Assembly: GCA_035574315.1 (NCBI GenBank)
Contig: DATLYW010000053.1
Span: 62,001-126,000, forward strand
Reading direction: 5' to 3'
Source: Candidatus Zixiibacteriota bacterium
GTDB taxonomy: Bacteria > Desulfobacterota > Binatia > UBA9968
DNA: 64,000 nt
Under the pieces are notes generated by a model that saw nothing but the letters and a program-made list of their open reading frames with translations, was not told the origin of the DNA and did no database searches. The translations under genes and the position numbers were made by a program. Positions 34,827 through 42,864 of the stretch are shown piece by piece (the stretch's first letter is position 1; each line of letters begins with the position of its first letter).

Positions 34827-36105
34827 CGGCGAGCCGTATCATCGCCTCCATGAGCAGTTGCGTTCCCAGGCAGATATCGTCGGGATCGCTCCATTCCTCG
34901 GGATTGTGGCTGATCCCGCGCCGGCTCGGCACGAAGATCATCGCCGCCCGGGTGATCTTGGCCATCTGCATGGCATCGTGTCCGGCACCCGAGGGCATGA
35001 TCTCGTAGTCGATTCCCTTCTCCTCGCAGAGGCGGCGCGTCAACCGCAGCAGGCCCCGGTCCAGCGGCACCGGCTCCTCCTCCCGGATCGTCAGCACCTC
35101 TACCTCGAGCCCCCGCCGGCGGGCGATCGCTTCCGCCTGGCGCCGGACCATGCGCGCCACGCGGTCCTTGGCCGGGCCGCTCGTGCTGCGGATGTCCACC
35201 GCAAGCTCGACCCGTCCGGGCACGGCGTTGATCACGCCCGGCTCGATTTTCATCGCGCCGACGGTCCCCACCACCCGTCCCCTGGCCATCGATGAAAACC
35301 GCCTGCAGGTCTTCTCGATATACTCGATCAGCCATGCCGCGGCGACCAGCGCGTCCTTGCGCATTTCCATCGGCGTGGTGCCGGAGTGGTCCGCCCGGCC
35401 GTGAAAGACGATGCGGTAGCGGCTCGGCGCGGCGATCGAGGTCACGAGCCCGATCTTCTTTCCCTTCGCCTCCAGGATCGGCCCCTGCTCGATGTGCAGC
35501 TCCAGGTATGCCTTGACGGTCTTCGGGTCGCGCCTGAGCGCCGCCAGGTTGCGGCGCGAGATCCCCAGGCCGGCGAGCACCTCTTCGAGCCGGGTCCCGT
35601 GGGCGTCGACGGCGTTCGCCAGGTCGCGCGGCCGCACCTCGCCCGCGAGCAGGCTGCTGCCCAGGGTCGAGAAGCCGAAGCGGCTCGATTCCTCGCCGAT
35701 GAAGCAGACCACCTCGACGGGACAGCGCGGGACCAGCCCGTTCTCGCGCATGGTCCGAACGGCCTCCAGGGCGCCGATGACGCCGACGGGGCCGTCGTAT
35801 TTGCCGCCGTGGACGACGGTGTCCAGATGCGAACCCGCCAGCACGGCGGGCGCCGTTGGGTCGCGCCCCTCGAGGCGCCCGAAGATGTTGCCGATCGCGT
35901 CGATGCTCACGGAGAGCCCGGCCTGGCGCATGAGGTGAATCAGGAGCTGGCGGCTGCGGAGCTCCTTCACCGAGAAAACCAGCCGCGTGACCGCGCCTCG
36001 CGGGCCCAGGCCGATGCGCGAAACCGCGTTGAGATCCTGCATCAAGCGGCGTTTGTTCACGGCGGGCGCTGGCGGCGCGGGCTCCCGGAGCGAGGCTGCC
36101 TTCAT
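34813..36105 (-). CDS. M20-family Zn hydrolase (N-carbamoyl-amino-acid hydrolase / ureidopropionase type)
   Basis: A protein of about 430 residues in the hydantoinase/carbamoylase (AtzF-independent, M20/DapE-like) group. Metal residues are in LAGSHLDTVVHGGKYDG, FIGEESSRFG and LELHIEQGPIL. The dimerisation lid carries the RADHSGTTPMEMRKDAL motif diagnostic for carbamoylases and allantoate amidohydrolases. The last metal His is in RRGISHNPEEWSD. Such enzymes release ammonia and CO2 from N-carbamoyl amino acids, beta-ureidopropionate or allantoate. ATG 36105 is used; an adjacent GTG at 36108 is possible. Overlap with pyrR and the divergent pyrE favour pyrimidine-derived carbamoyl compounds, which is inference. 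Confidence 0.92.
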   Translation of the reverse strand: MKAASLREPAPPAPAVNKRRLMQDLNAVSRIGLGPRGAVTRLVFSVKELRSRQLLIHLMRQAGLSVSIDAIGNIFGRLEGRDPTAPAVLAGSHLDTVVHGGKYDGPVGVIGALEAVRTMRENGLVPRCPVEVVCFIGEESSRFGFSTLGSSLLAGEVRPRDLANAVDAHGTRLEEVLAGLGISRRNLAALRRDPKTVKAYLELHIEQGPILEAKGKKIGLVTSIAAPSRYRIVFHGRADHSGTTPMEMRKDALVAAAWLIEYIEKTCRRFSSMARGRVVGTVGAMKIEPGVINAVPGRVELAVDIRSTSGPAKDRVARMVRRQAEAIARRRGLEVEVLTIREEEPVPLDRGLLRLTRRLCEEKGIDYEIMPSGAGHDAMQMAKITRAAMIFVPSRRGISHNPEEWSDPDDICLGTQLLMEAMIRLADEKS

Positions 36106-36175
36106 CACGGCTTATCTTAGCAAGTTCCCTGCGAGGTGAAAAACGCGCCGGCCGAAGGGCGCTGTAAAGGCGATA

Positions 36176-36204
36176 TTGGCAAGGCGATGGCGCTGTGTTA
36201 TATG
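36176..36204 (+). promoter_or_regulatory. Candidate sigma-70-like promoter for pyrE
   Basis: TTGGCA (36176-36181, 5 of 6), a 17-base spacer, then TATATG (36199-36204, 4 of 6). It ends 25 bases before the pyrE ATG at 36230, which has GGAGG at 36219-36223. Confidence 0.5.
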
Positions 36205-36229
36205 CGACTGAGCTTTTGCGGAGGCGTTC

Positions 36230-36898
36230 ATGCGCGAGGTTGCTTCGAGGACGGCCGAAATTCTGCTCCAGACCCAGGCCATTCAGGTCTACAAGGAAAA
36301 ACCATTCGTGTTCGTGTCGGGGCGGATCTCCCCGGTCTACATCGACTGCCGCAAGCTCCTCTCGTTTCCCGCCGAGCGGGAGTACATCGTGACGCAGCTC
36401 GCGCGTACGGCGGAAACGGAAATCGGGCTCGACCGTATCGACGTGGTCGCAGGCGGCGAGACGGCCGGCATCCCGTACGCCGCCTTCGTGGCTCATCTGG
36501 TCAGGAAGCCGATGATCTACATCCGCAAACAGCCGAAAGGCTACGGCGGAACCAAGCAGATCGAGGGAATCCTGGAGCCGGGCAAGCGCGTCTTGCTGGT
36601 CGAGGACCTGATCACCGACGGGCTGAGCAAGCTTCGCTTCAACATCGGGATCCGCGCGGCCGGGGCGAAGATGACGCACTGCCTGTGCGTGTTCGATTAC
36701 GCTTCGGACCGCCTGCAGCAGCACGAAGGGCGGGACAACCTGGCAAGGAACGACATCGAGCTTCACGTGCTCGCCAACTGGGACGACGTGCTCGATACCG
36801 GTCTCGCCAAGAGCTACTTCAGCCCGGCGGCGAGCGAGCAGATCCTCGATTTCCTGAAGGACCCGGAAAACTGGGGCCGGAAGATGGGATTCGTCTGA
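36230..36898 (+). CDS. pyrE: Orotate phosphoribosyltransferase
   Basis: A 222-residue OPRTase that joins orotate and PRPP to give OMP in pyrimidine synthesis. The PRPP-binding loop is RVLLVEDLITDGLSKL and the catalytic-loop Lys region is YIRKQPKGYGGTKQIEG. The N-terminal FVFVSGRISPVYIDCRKLLSFP orotate hood is present. Length is typical. It is divergent from the M20 hydrolase/pyrR pair across a 124-base gap. The remaining de novo genes are not in the window. Confidence 0.95.
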   Translation: MREVASRTAEILLQTQAIQVYKEKPFVFVSGRISPVYIDCRKLLSFPAEREYIVTQLARTAETEIGLDRIDVVAGGETAGIPYAAFVAHLVRKPMIYIRKQPKGYGGTKQIEGILEPGKRVLLVEDLITDGLSKLRFNIGIRAAGAKMTHCLCVFDYASDRLQQHEGRDNLARNDIELHVLANWDDVLDTGLAKSYFSPAASEQILDFLKDPENWGRKMGFV

Positions 36899-37089
36899 GC
36901 CGCATGTTCCGGCGGCCGCTCCGGGTTTCCGGGTTCCCCGTGCCGAACCTGTGAACACATGGACGGGCGAGCCACCGCGAAGCGGCAGGGACGGAAGGTC
37001 CGGCCGGCACGCTGTCACCGCATCCACGAATCCCCCGATGCACAGGCGGGTGCCGGCAGGCCCGGCCGCGCGCAGCCTGTTCCACATCG

Positions 37090-38559
37090 ATGAGAACCCT
37101 TGTCGCCCATCCCCTGATCGTGACGATGAACGAATCGCTGGACGTGGTCGAGCGGGGCGCCGTCGTGATCGAAGGCTCCCGCATCGCCTACGTCGGCCCG
37201 TCGGAATGGACGCCCGCGGGTCCCTTCGACCGGACGATCGACGCCGACGGCATGATCGCCATGCCGGGCATGGTCAACGCCCATTGCCATTCGCCGGCCA
37301 ATCTGGTGCGCGGCATGATGCCGAGCAAGCCGCTGGAAATCTGGCGGGCCTATTACCGGGCGTCGCTGCGCGGCATGCGCGAAGATGATTTCTACGCCAG
37401 CGCGCTCCTGGGCGGCATGGAGATGCTGAAAGCGGGAGCCACGACCGTCCTCGACCATTTCGCCGGCAGCCAGGCCTGCCGTTTCATGGGCGCCGGCGCG
37501 GCGATCCAGGCGATGCGCGACCTCGGCCTGCGCCACGTCGTCGCGCTGACGATCACGGACAAGAGCTACGAGGAGACGGTCCCGATCGGCGAGACCGATG
37601 CGGCGCTCGGCGACGAGATCAGGCGCATGAGCGCGAGCGAGGCGAGATCGACCCGGGCCTGGCTCGATGAGTGCGAGGCCTTCATCGAGACCTTTCACGC
37701 GCCGGAGAAGCTGACGACCGCCTGTCCGGGACCTTCGGCCGTGCAGCGCTGCAGCGACGAGCTGCTGTCCGGGACAGCGGCGATGGCCCGGAAAAGAAAG
37801 CTGCCCGTCCACGTCCATCTCGCCGAGACCAGGGCTCAGGCGGTCATGGGCCAACGGCTTTACGGCACGTCGCTGCTCAAGCATCTGGACGCGATCGGCG
37901 CGCTCGACGCAACCGTATCGCTCGCGCACTCGATCTGGATCGAAGAAGACGACGTCGATCTCTTCGCGCGCCGTGGCGCAACCCCGGTGCACAATCCCGC
38001 GAGCAATCTGCGCATCGGGAGCGGTCTCGCCCCGGTCAGGCGGTTTCTCTCCGCCGGCGTAAACCCGGCGCTCGGAACGGACGGCTCGGCTTCCAACGAC
38101 GGTCAGAACATGTTCGACGCGTTGCGGCTGGCGGCCTTGATCCACAATCAAGCGGGGTCGGACTTCAACGAATGGGTCACGCCCGCGCAGGCTCTCGCCA
38201 TGGCGACGCGCAACGGGGCGAGAGCGTTCGGCCTCGACGCCGGCGTGCTGGCGCCCGGCAAGCTCGCGGACCTGGTCTTGCTGCGCCGCGACGCTCCCGC
38301 CTTCACTCCGCTGAACGACGTCATGAGCCAGCTCGTCTTCTGTGAAAACGGCGCCGACGTCGATACGGTCATCGTCGACGGCGAGATCGTCGTCGAGGGC
38401 GGCCGCCTGACCCGGGTCGACGAACGGGAGGTTTTGCGCCTCGCCCGGGAGGCGCGCTCCCGGCTCCACCCGTCGATCGAGCGGGAGCTGGCGGCGGCAA
38501 GGATCGTCGAGCCCGCGCTGGCCGAAATGTATTTCCGGATTTTCGCAAAGAGCCGCTAG
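37090..38559 (+). CDS. TRZ/ATZ-family amidohydrolase (aminohydrolase/deaminase)
   Basis: A 489-residue amidohydrolase of the SsnA/TrzA/MtaD group. Metal and catalytic motifs are VNAHCHSPANLVRGM, PVHVHLAETRAQ, VSLAHSIWI and LGTDGSASNDGQNMFDALR. An N- and C-terminal composite beta-sandwich is present (DVVERGAVVIEGSRIAYVGPSE; VDTVIVDGEIVVEGG). These enzymes deaminate or dechlorinate purines, pyrimidines, s-triazines, or MTA/SAH. It lies downstream of pyrE (191-base gap) on the same strand. A nucleobase or related N-heterocycle is the likely substrate. The ribosome site is weak (no clear GGAGG), so the exact start is moderately certain. Confidence 0.9.
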   Translation: MRTLVAHPLIVTMNESLDVVERGAVVIEGSRIAYVGPSEWTPAGPFDRTIDADGMIAMPGMVNAHCHSPANLVRGMMPSKPLEIWRAYYRASLRGMREDDFYASALLGGMEMLKAGATTVLDHFAGSQACRFMGAGAAIQAMRDLGLRHVVALTITDKSYEETVPIGETDAALGDEIRRMSASEARSTRAWLDECEAFIETFHAPEKLTTACPGPSAVQRCSDELLSGTAAMARKRKLPVHVHLAETRAQAVMGQRLYGTSLLKHLDAIGALDATVSLAHSIWIEEDDVDLFARRGATPVHNPASNLRIGSGLAPVRRFLSAGVNPALGTDGSASNDGQNMFDALRLAALIHNQAGSDFNEWVTPAQALAMATRNGARAFGLDAGVLAPGKLADLVLLRRDAPAFTPLNDVMSQLVFCENGADVDTVIVDGEIVVEGGRLTRVDEREVLRLAREARSRLHPSIERELAAARIVEPALAEMYFRIFAKSR

Positions 38560-38673
38560 CGCCAACGAGCGCCGATAGCGGAATCCCTTCTACCTTTGCC
38601 GGCTTGCTTCATTGGCGGGCAGACATCTATCCGGAATGCGCCGCCTGGAGAACGACGGTTTCCGGTTTTCACG

Positions 38674-38792
38674 TTGAACCCTGGAGCTTTTGAACATTGC
38701 GTCTTGGTTCGAACCGCCGCGAAGCGGACGGCTCGAACGGAGTAAAGCGGTTGAACGGCTTGAACGGTTTGAACTCACTTGAACGTTCGAAG
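38674..38792. repeat. Tract of TTGAAC(GG) short repeats
   Basis: TTGAAC occurs at 38674, 38690, 38751, 38760, 38769 and 38779. Variants TTCGAAC (38708) and CTCGAAC (38732) are interspersed. The last four copies are spaced 9, 9 and 10 bases apart, and the tract ends in the palindrome TTGAACGTTCGAA. The density is far above what is seen in flanking intergenic DNA. Confidence 0.65.
38708..38740. repeat. REP-like dispersed palindromic element, copy 2 (best copy)
   Basis: Outer arms are TTCGA(A)CCG and CGGCTCGAA, with an inner hairpin CCGC-GAA-GCGG. The right half CGGACGGCTCGAACGG is identical to 4495-4510. The reverse complement matches 58004-58035 over most of its length. It sits between convergent genes, a usual place for REP elements. 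Confidence 0.6.
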
Positions 38793-38863
38793 CGCACGAC
38801 GCAACGGGGCCCGGAGGTCCCGGCCGCGAGTCGCCTTGATACAGTGTCTGCATAATTGCGAGC

Positions 38864-40270
38864 TCACTGATGAAGCGCCGGGTGCCGCGCGCGCCACTCG
38901 GTCGCCCGCTCGTAGGCGCAGGCGACTCGCAACGCCAGAGCTTCCGCGAACGGCGGCGCGGCGATCTGCAGGCCGATCGGAAGACCCGCCGCGGTGAAGC
39001 CGCAAGGAACCGACGCCGCGGGCAGGCCGGCGAGGTTGAACGGGTTGGTGAAGTTGGGCCGGAGGATCTGTTCGTTGGGGTCGAGCGCGGCAAAAGCCTC
39101 GGGCGGACGCGGGGCGGTCGGGGTCGCAAGCACGTCCACGCGGGAGAAGCTGGCCGTGATCTGTCCGGCCAGGGTCGTGCGCGCCCTGAGCGCCTGGATG
39201 TAATCGGCCGCGCTGAGAAAAGCCCCCTCGAGGATGCGCCGGCGGACGGCGCTGCCGAACTTTTCCGGCGCCTCCCGCAGCCGCTTTTCGTGATAAGCGT
39301 AGGCTTCGGCGACGAGAATCGTCTGGTTCGCCTTTCGCGCCAGGGAGAACGGCCGGCCATCGAGATCGATGAGGTTCGCGCCGAGCTGCTCCAGGGTCCC
39401 AAGCGCGGCGTCGAAGGCCGCCAGCACTTCGGCGTCCACCCCGAGATTCTCGTCGAACCAGCCGTTGCGCGGCACGCCGATGCGCAGACCGCGCACTCCC
39501 CGTCCCAGATCCACGGCGAAGTCGGGAACGGCGACGTCCGCCGACGCCGGGTCCTCAGGGTCGTGTCCGGCGATCGCGCGCAGCAGGAGGGCGCAGTCCT
39601 CGACGCTCCGCGCCATCGGACCGGCGTGATCGAGCGACCAGCTCAAGGGCACGATGCCGCGGCGGCTGACGCGGCCGTAGGTCGGCTTGACGCCGACCAC
39701 CCCGCAGTGCGCCGAGGGCGTGCGGATCGAGCCGCCGGTGTCGGAGCCGAGCGCGCCGAAGCAGAAGCCGGCGGCCAGCGCCGCGCCGCAGCCGCTGCTC
39801 GAGCCACCCGGGATGTGCGCCGGGTTCCACGGGTTGCGCGCTGCGGGAAACGGCGCGTCGACCGAGGGTCCGCCGAAGGCGAACTCGTGCATAGCCAGCT
39901 TCCCCAGCAAAACGGCGCCGGCCACGCGCAGCTTTTCGACCGCGGCGGCATCGCGCTCGGGCACCCAGTGCTGCAGGACGGCGGAGTGGCAGGTGGTGCG
40001 GACGCCCCGTGTCGCGTACAGGTCCTTGAGGGCGAGGGGAATGCCATGAAGCGGCCCGCGGTCGGTCCCCCGGAAAAGCTCGCGCTCCGCTTGCCGCGCG
40101 TCTTCGAGCGCCTGTTCGGCGGTGACCGTGATGAAGCTGTGGAGGGCGCCGTCGAAGGCTTCGATGCGGTCGAGGCAGGCGCGCGCCAGTTCGACAGGCG
40201 AGCACTGCTTGCGCCGCAGCAGGACGGCGGCCTCGGCGATCGTCAGGAAGCACAGCGGCGCGTCGGCCAT
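38864..40270 (-). CDS. Amidase-signature hydrolase (AtzE/GatA-like)
   Basis: A 468-residue amidase-signature enzyme with the full Ser-cisSer-Lys triad: K82 (GIPLALKDLYA), cis-Ser S157 (GGSSSGCGAA) and nucleophile S181 (GSDTGGSIRTPS). It hydrolyses a C-N amide bond of a small substrate. It starts 7 bases after a 64-residue GatC-like gene, the arrangement of AtzE with its small subunit AtzG and of other catabolic amidases. Because GlnRS is encoded at 22174, a role in Gln-tRNA formation is less likely. It is the last gene of the GntR-led minus-strand run, so it probably acts late in the pathway, on a ring-opened amide. Confidence 0.93.
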   Translation of the reverse strand: MADAPLCFLTIAEAAVLLRRKQCSPVELARACLDRIEAFDGALHSFITVTAEQALEDARQAERELFRGTDRGPLHGIPLALKDLYATRGVRTTCHSAVLQHWVPERDAAAVEKLRVAGAVLLGKLAMHEFAFGGPSVDAPFPAARNPWNPAHIPGGSSSGCGAALAAGFCFGALGSDTGGSIRTPSAHCGVVGVKPTYGRVSRRGIVPLSWSLDHAGPMARSVEDCALLLRAIAGHDPEDPASADVAVPDFAVDLGRGVRGLRIGVPRNGWFDENLGVDAEVLAAFDAALGTLEQLGANLIDLDGRPFSLARKANQTILVAEAYAYHEKRLREAPEKFGSAVRRRILEGAFLSAADYIQALRARTTLAGQITASFSRVDVLATPTAPRPPEAFAALDPNEQILRPNFTNPFNLAGLPAASVPCGFTAAGLPIGLQIAAPPFAEALALRVACAYERATEWRARHPALHQ

Positions 40271-40277
40271 CGACGGG

Positions 40278-40472
40278 TCAGCTCCCGCGCGGGAGGGGCG
40301 GCGCCAACGCCCGTGCGGGCTCGGTCTCGGGCTCGATCAATTCGCGAAGCTCCGACGCCTGCCTGCGGGAGCGGGCGATTCCCGGCGCGAGCCGCTCGAT
40401 CTCCTCGTCCGATAACGCAAGCCCCGCGCGCTCCGCGTCGCGCCGCAGCTCCTCCAGCCAAACCTCTTTCAC
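40278..40472 (-). CDS. GatC/AtzG-like small amidase subunit
   Basis: A 64-residue protein with a GTG start (40472) and GGAG 8 bases upstream. It has the GatC/AtzG-like pattern: an N-terminal helix, GLALSDEEIERLAPGIARSRRQASELRELIEPETEPARALAP, where the final Pro/acidic tail would wrap around the amidase. The position directly before the amidase gene (7-base gap) matches known AtzG-AtzE pairs. Identification rests on length, pattern and context rather than strong sequence identity. Confidence 0.75.
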   Translation of the reverse strand: MKEVWLEELRRDAERAGLALSDEEIERLAPGIARSRRQASELRELIEPETEPARALAPPLPRGS

Positions 40473-40496
40473 CCGGCCGCTCCGTTGCGTCAGCGG

Positions 40497-41528
40497 TCAC
40501 TTCTTCGGAACCAGCACTTCACGGATTCGCGCGACGGTCGCGGAATCCATCTGGAAGAGCTTTCGCACGATCGCCTCGACCTCCTCGCCGGAGAGCGGGT
40601 TGACCTCGAGCCTGGACTTGTTCATCTCGGCGAGGAAGGCCTGATCTTTCATGGTCGCCGCGAAGGCGCGGCGCAGCAGGCCAAGCCGTTCTTTGGGCGT
40701 CCCGGGGGGAAGCGCGTAGGCGCGCAGGATCGCCGACGGCGCGTGCACGCCGGCTTCGATCAACGTACGGGCCTCCGGGGTCTTCGCGTAGTCGATTGCG
40801 TTCGGAACGTCGGGGATGTCGGCGGCCTTCTTGGGGTTGATCTGGAGGATCGGCTTGACCATCCCCGACTCCAGGCCCTTGGCCCAGGTGGTCCGGATCG
40901 ACGCCCAGGTCCAGCAGCCCCCGTCCACTTCGCCGGATTCGGCAGCCAGGCGGATGTTCGACGTTCCCTTGAATCCCTCGATCAGCTGAATCGGCAGCCC
41001 GAGGGCCGCCTTCAGAACGCGGGGCACATCGGAGTCGTTGGCCCCGGGGGCTTCGCCCCCGAGCTTGACCGGTTTTTTGGCCGCGAACCAGTCGTCGAGG
41101 GAATGGATGCCGCTGGCCTTCGTCAGCGCGCACACGCCTTCGTCCTGGACCGGCGCACCGAGCCACTCGAACTTCCGTCCGTCGAACTCGATGCCCTTGT
41201 CCCCCATCACCTGCTGCAAGACCAGGGAGCCGATGAAGTTGCCGATGGTGAGCCCGTCGCCCTGAGCCCTGAAAAGATAGTTCGCCGCGACTCGGCTTCC
41301 CGCGCCCGGCATGTTCTCGACGATGACGGTCGGGCCGCCGGGAAGATGGCGCCCCAGATGGCGGGCGATCGCGCGGGCATAGGCGTCGAAGCCTCCCCCG
41401 GCGGAAAAGCCGACGATGATGCGGACCGTTTTCCCTTTGTAGAAATCCTGCTCCGCCGCGGCGGCCTGAGAAGCAGGAAAGCCGACGACGAGCGAAGAAA
41501 GCAGCAGAGCCCAGGCGATCCCGACCAT
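40497..41528 (-). CDS. Bug/TctC-family solute-binding protein
   Basis: A 343-residue periplasmic receptor of the tripartite tricarboxylate (Bug) family. A signal peptide lies at the start (MVGIAWALLLSSLVVGFPASQAAAAEQ). The frame is open to 41615, but ATG 41528 has GGGAGG 5 bases upstream. Family motifs are FYKGKTVRIIVGFSAGGGFDAYARAIARHLGRHLPGGPTVIVENMPGAGS and LGGEAPGANDSD. These proteins bind carboxylates or related small molecules. No TctA or TctB membrane partner is in the window, as is common for Bug proteins. It lies between the YVTN protein and the amidase subunits and likely captures the pathway substrate or an intermediate. Confidence 0.9.
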   Translation of the reverse strand: MVGIAWALLLSSLVVGFPASQAAAAEQDFYKGKTVRIIVGFSAGGGFDAYARAIARHLGRHLPGGPTVIVENMPGAGSRVAANYLFRAQGDGLTIGNFIGSLVLQQVMGDKGIEFDGRKFEWLGAPVQDEGVCALTKASGIHSLDDWFAAKKPVKLGGEAPGANDSDVPRVLKAALGLPIQLIEGFKGTSNIRLAAESGEVDGGCWTWASIRTTWAKGLESGMVKPILQINPKKAADIPDVPNAIDYAKTPEARTLIEAGVHAPSAILRAYALPPGTPKERLGLLRRAFAATMKDQAFLAEMNKSRLEVNPLSGEEVEAIVRKLFQMDSATVARIREVLVPKK

Positions 41529-41631
41529 GGTGTCCTCCCGGGAGCGGAGGTTCATCCGCCGCCCCGCTCGCCGGCCGCGGGTCGACACCCCGAGGCCGGC
41601 TCGACTACGCCTCATACCGGAAACGGCCCGG

Positions 41632-42864
41632 TCAGCGCAAGTTCCCCGTGTGGCCGAGCGAGTAGCGGCCGGGTTGCGGCCAGACGGTGAGCCCGTGGGG
41701 CTCCTTCTTGACTGGAATCGACCGGACGGACCCGGTGGTGGTGTCGATCACGTAGACGGCGTCGTCGAACCGTCCGGAAAGCCAGAGCAGCCGGCCGTCG
41801 ATGCTGACGTTGCCCATGTCGGGGCTGCCGCCCCCGGGAATCGGCCAGTGGGCGACCACCTTGCGCGTCGCGAAATCGACCACCGAAACGCTGCCTTTTC
41901 CTTTCGGCGGCCCGTAAACCCGCGCCGCGCCGCGGTTGGCGACGTAGAGCTTGGTCCCGTCCCTGCTCGGGTACAGGCCGTGCGCTCCCACGCCCGTCTT
42001 GATATGGCCGACCTCGACGAAACGGTCGCCGTCGACCAGGAAGATTCCCTCGGATTTCATGTCGGCGATAAAGAACAGTTTGCCGTCGGGCGAGACCCGA
42101 ACGTCCTGGGGCATACCTCCGCGCGAGAGCCGCAGGTAGCCGGCCGTCTTCTTCCCGACCAGGTCGATCTTGGCGAGCCTGCCGCTGTACTCGCACGTGA
42201 AGATCGCGTAACGCCCGTCGATCGAGAAATCCGCGTGGTTGATCCCGTCGCATTCGGGCGTCTCGATGGAGTACTTCATCGCCATCGTCTGCGGGTCGCG
42301 GAAATCGAGGCGCTTCCTCGCCTCCGCCACGATGATCGTGGCGCTGCCGTCGGGAGTGAAATACATGTTGTAGGGATCGTCGACGGGGATCGACTTTCCG
42401 GGCTTGCCGGTGACGGGATCGATCGGGGTGACGCTCCCGTCCGTGCGCCCCTCGGCATTGTTGTTGACCCACAGGGTCTTGAGGTCCCAGGAAGGGACGA
42501 CGTGCTGCGGGTGGATTCCGACGGGGAACTTGTCCACGACCCGGAAGGTCGCCGGGTCGATCACCCAGACGTCATTGGAAGCCCGGTTCGGCACGTAGAC
42601 GCGCGAGAGGTGGCGGGCGACGACCGGGCTCAGCTTGGTCGGAGCCGTCTCCCCGTACAGGTTGTTGGGATCGACAACCGGGGGCATTCCGGGAACGGTC
42701 CGGATGGCGCGAGCGCCCGCGGGCTCGGCGCCCGGGGCGTCGAAGCACCATCCCAGGAAAATCGTCCCCGCGAGCGCCGCCGCCGCGATCCGCCGACGGC
42801 ATTTTTTCGCCTTCTCGGCCGGGCGGGCGTTTGCAGAGCCGGGAAATCGCCGCTCAGGCGGCAT
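41632..42864 (-). CDS. YVTN-type beta-propeller protein, exported
   Basis: A 410-residue protein with an N-terminal hydrophobic segment after basic residues (KCRRRIAAAALAGTIFLGWCF), consistent with export or anchoring. About seven blades follow with YVTN-like repeats: RVYVPNRASNDVWVIDPATFRVV, FFIADMKSEGIFLVDG, KLYVANRGAARVYG, and LWLSGRFDDAVYVIDTTTG. Such propellers act as periplasmic binding or electron-transfer partners (cytochrome cd1 or methylamine-dehydrogenase-like folds), but no heme or quinone motif is visible here. It overlaps the Mo-hydroxylase large-subunit gene by 11 bases, so the two are co-translated. A direct role with that enzyme is possible. Confidence 0.85.
   Translation of the reverse strand: MPPERRFPGSANARPAEKAKKCRRRIAAAALAGTIFLGWCFDAPGAEPAGARAIRTVPGMPPVVDPNNLYGETAPTKLSPVVARHLSRVYVPNRASNDVWVIDPATFRVVDKFPVGIHPQHVVPSWDLKTLWVNNNAEGRTDGSVTPIDPVTGKPGKSIPVDDPYNMYFTPDGSATIIVAEARKRLDFRDPQTMAMKYSIETPECDGINHADFSIDGRYAIFTCEYSGRLAKIDLVGKKTAGYLRLSRGGMPQDVRVSPDGKLFFIADMKSEGIFLVDGDRFVEVGHIKTGVGAHGLYPSRDGTKLYVANRGAARVYGPPKGKGSVSVVDFATRKVVAHWPIPGGGSPDMGNVSIDGRLLWLSGRFDDAVYVIDTTTGSVRSIPVKKEPHGLTVWPQPGRYSLGHTGNLR

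Larger units (their letters stand above)
38560..38863. other. Convergent intergenic region, 304 bp, repeat-bearing
   Basis: This gap between the convergent amidohydrolase and amidase genes holds a REP-like palindrome and a tract of TTGAAC repeats, listed separately. I see no T-run terminator, RNA gene or convincing small gene. Confidence 0.6.

Noticed and set aside
36128..36137. CCTGCGAGGT upstream of pyrE resembles the core CCNGNGAGGY of the PyrR RNA-binding loop
   Set aside because: The first three consensus positions mismatch, the flanking bases pair poorly, and the site lies upstream of the best pyrE promoter, so it would not be in the transcript.
38704..38717. GGTTCGAACC resembles a tRNA T-arm
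   Set aside because: No acceptor stem, anticodon arm or D-arm can be found around it; it belongs to the REP-like palindrome.
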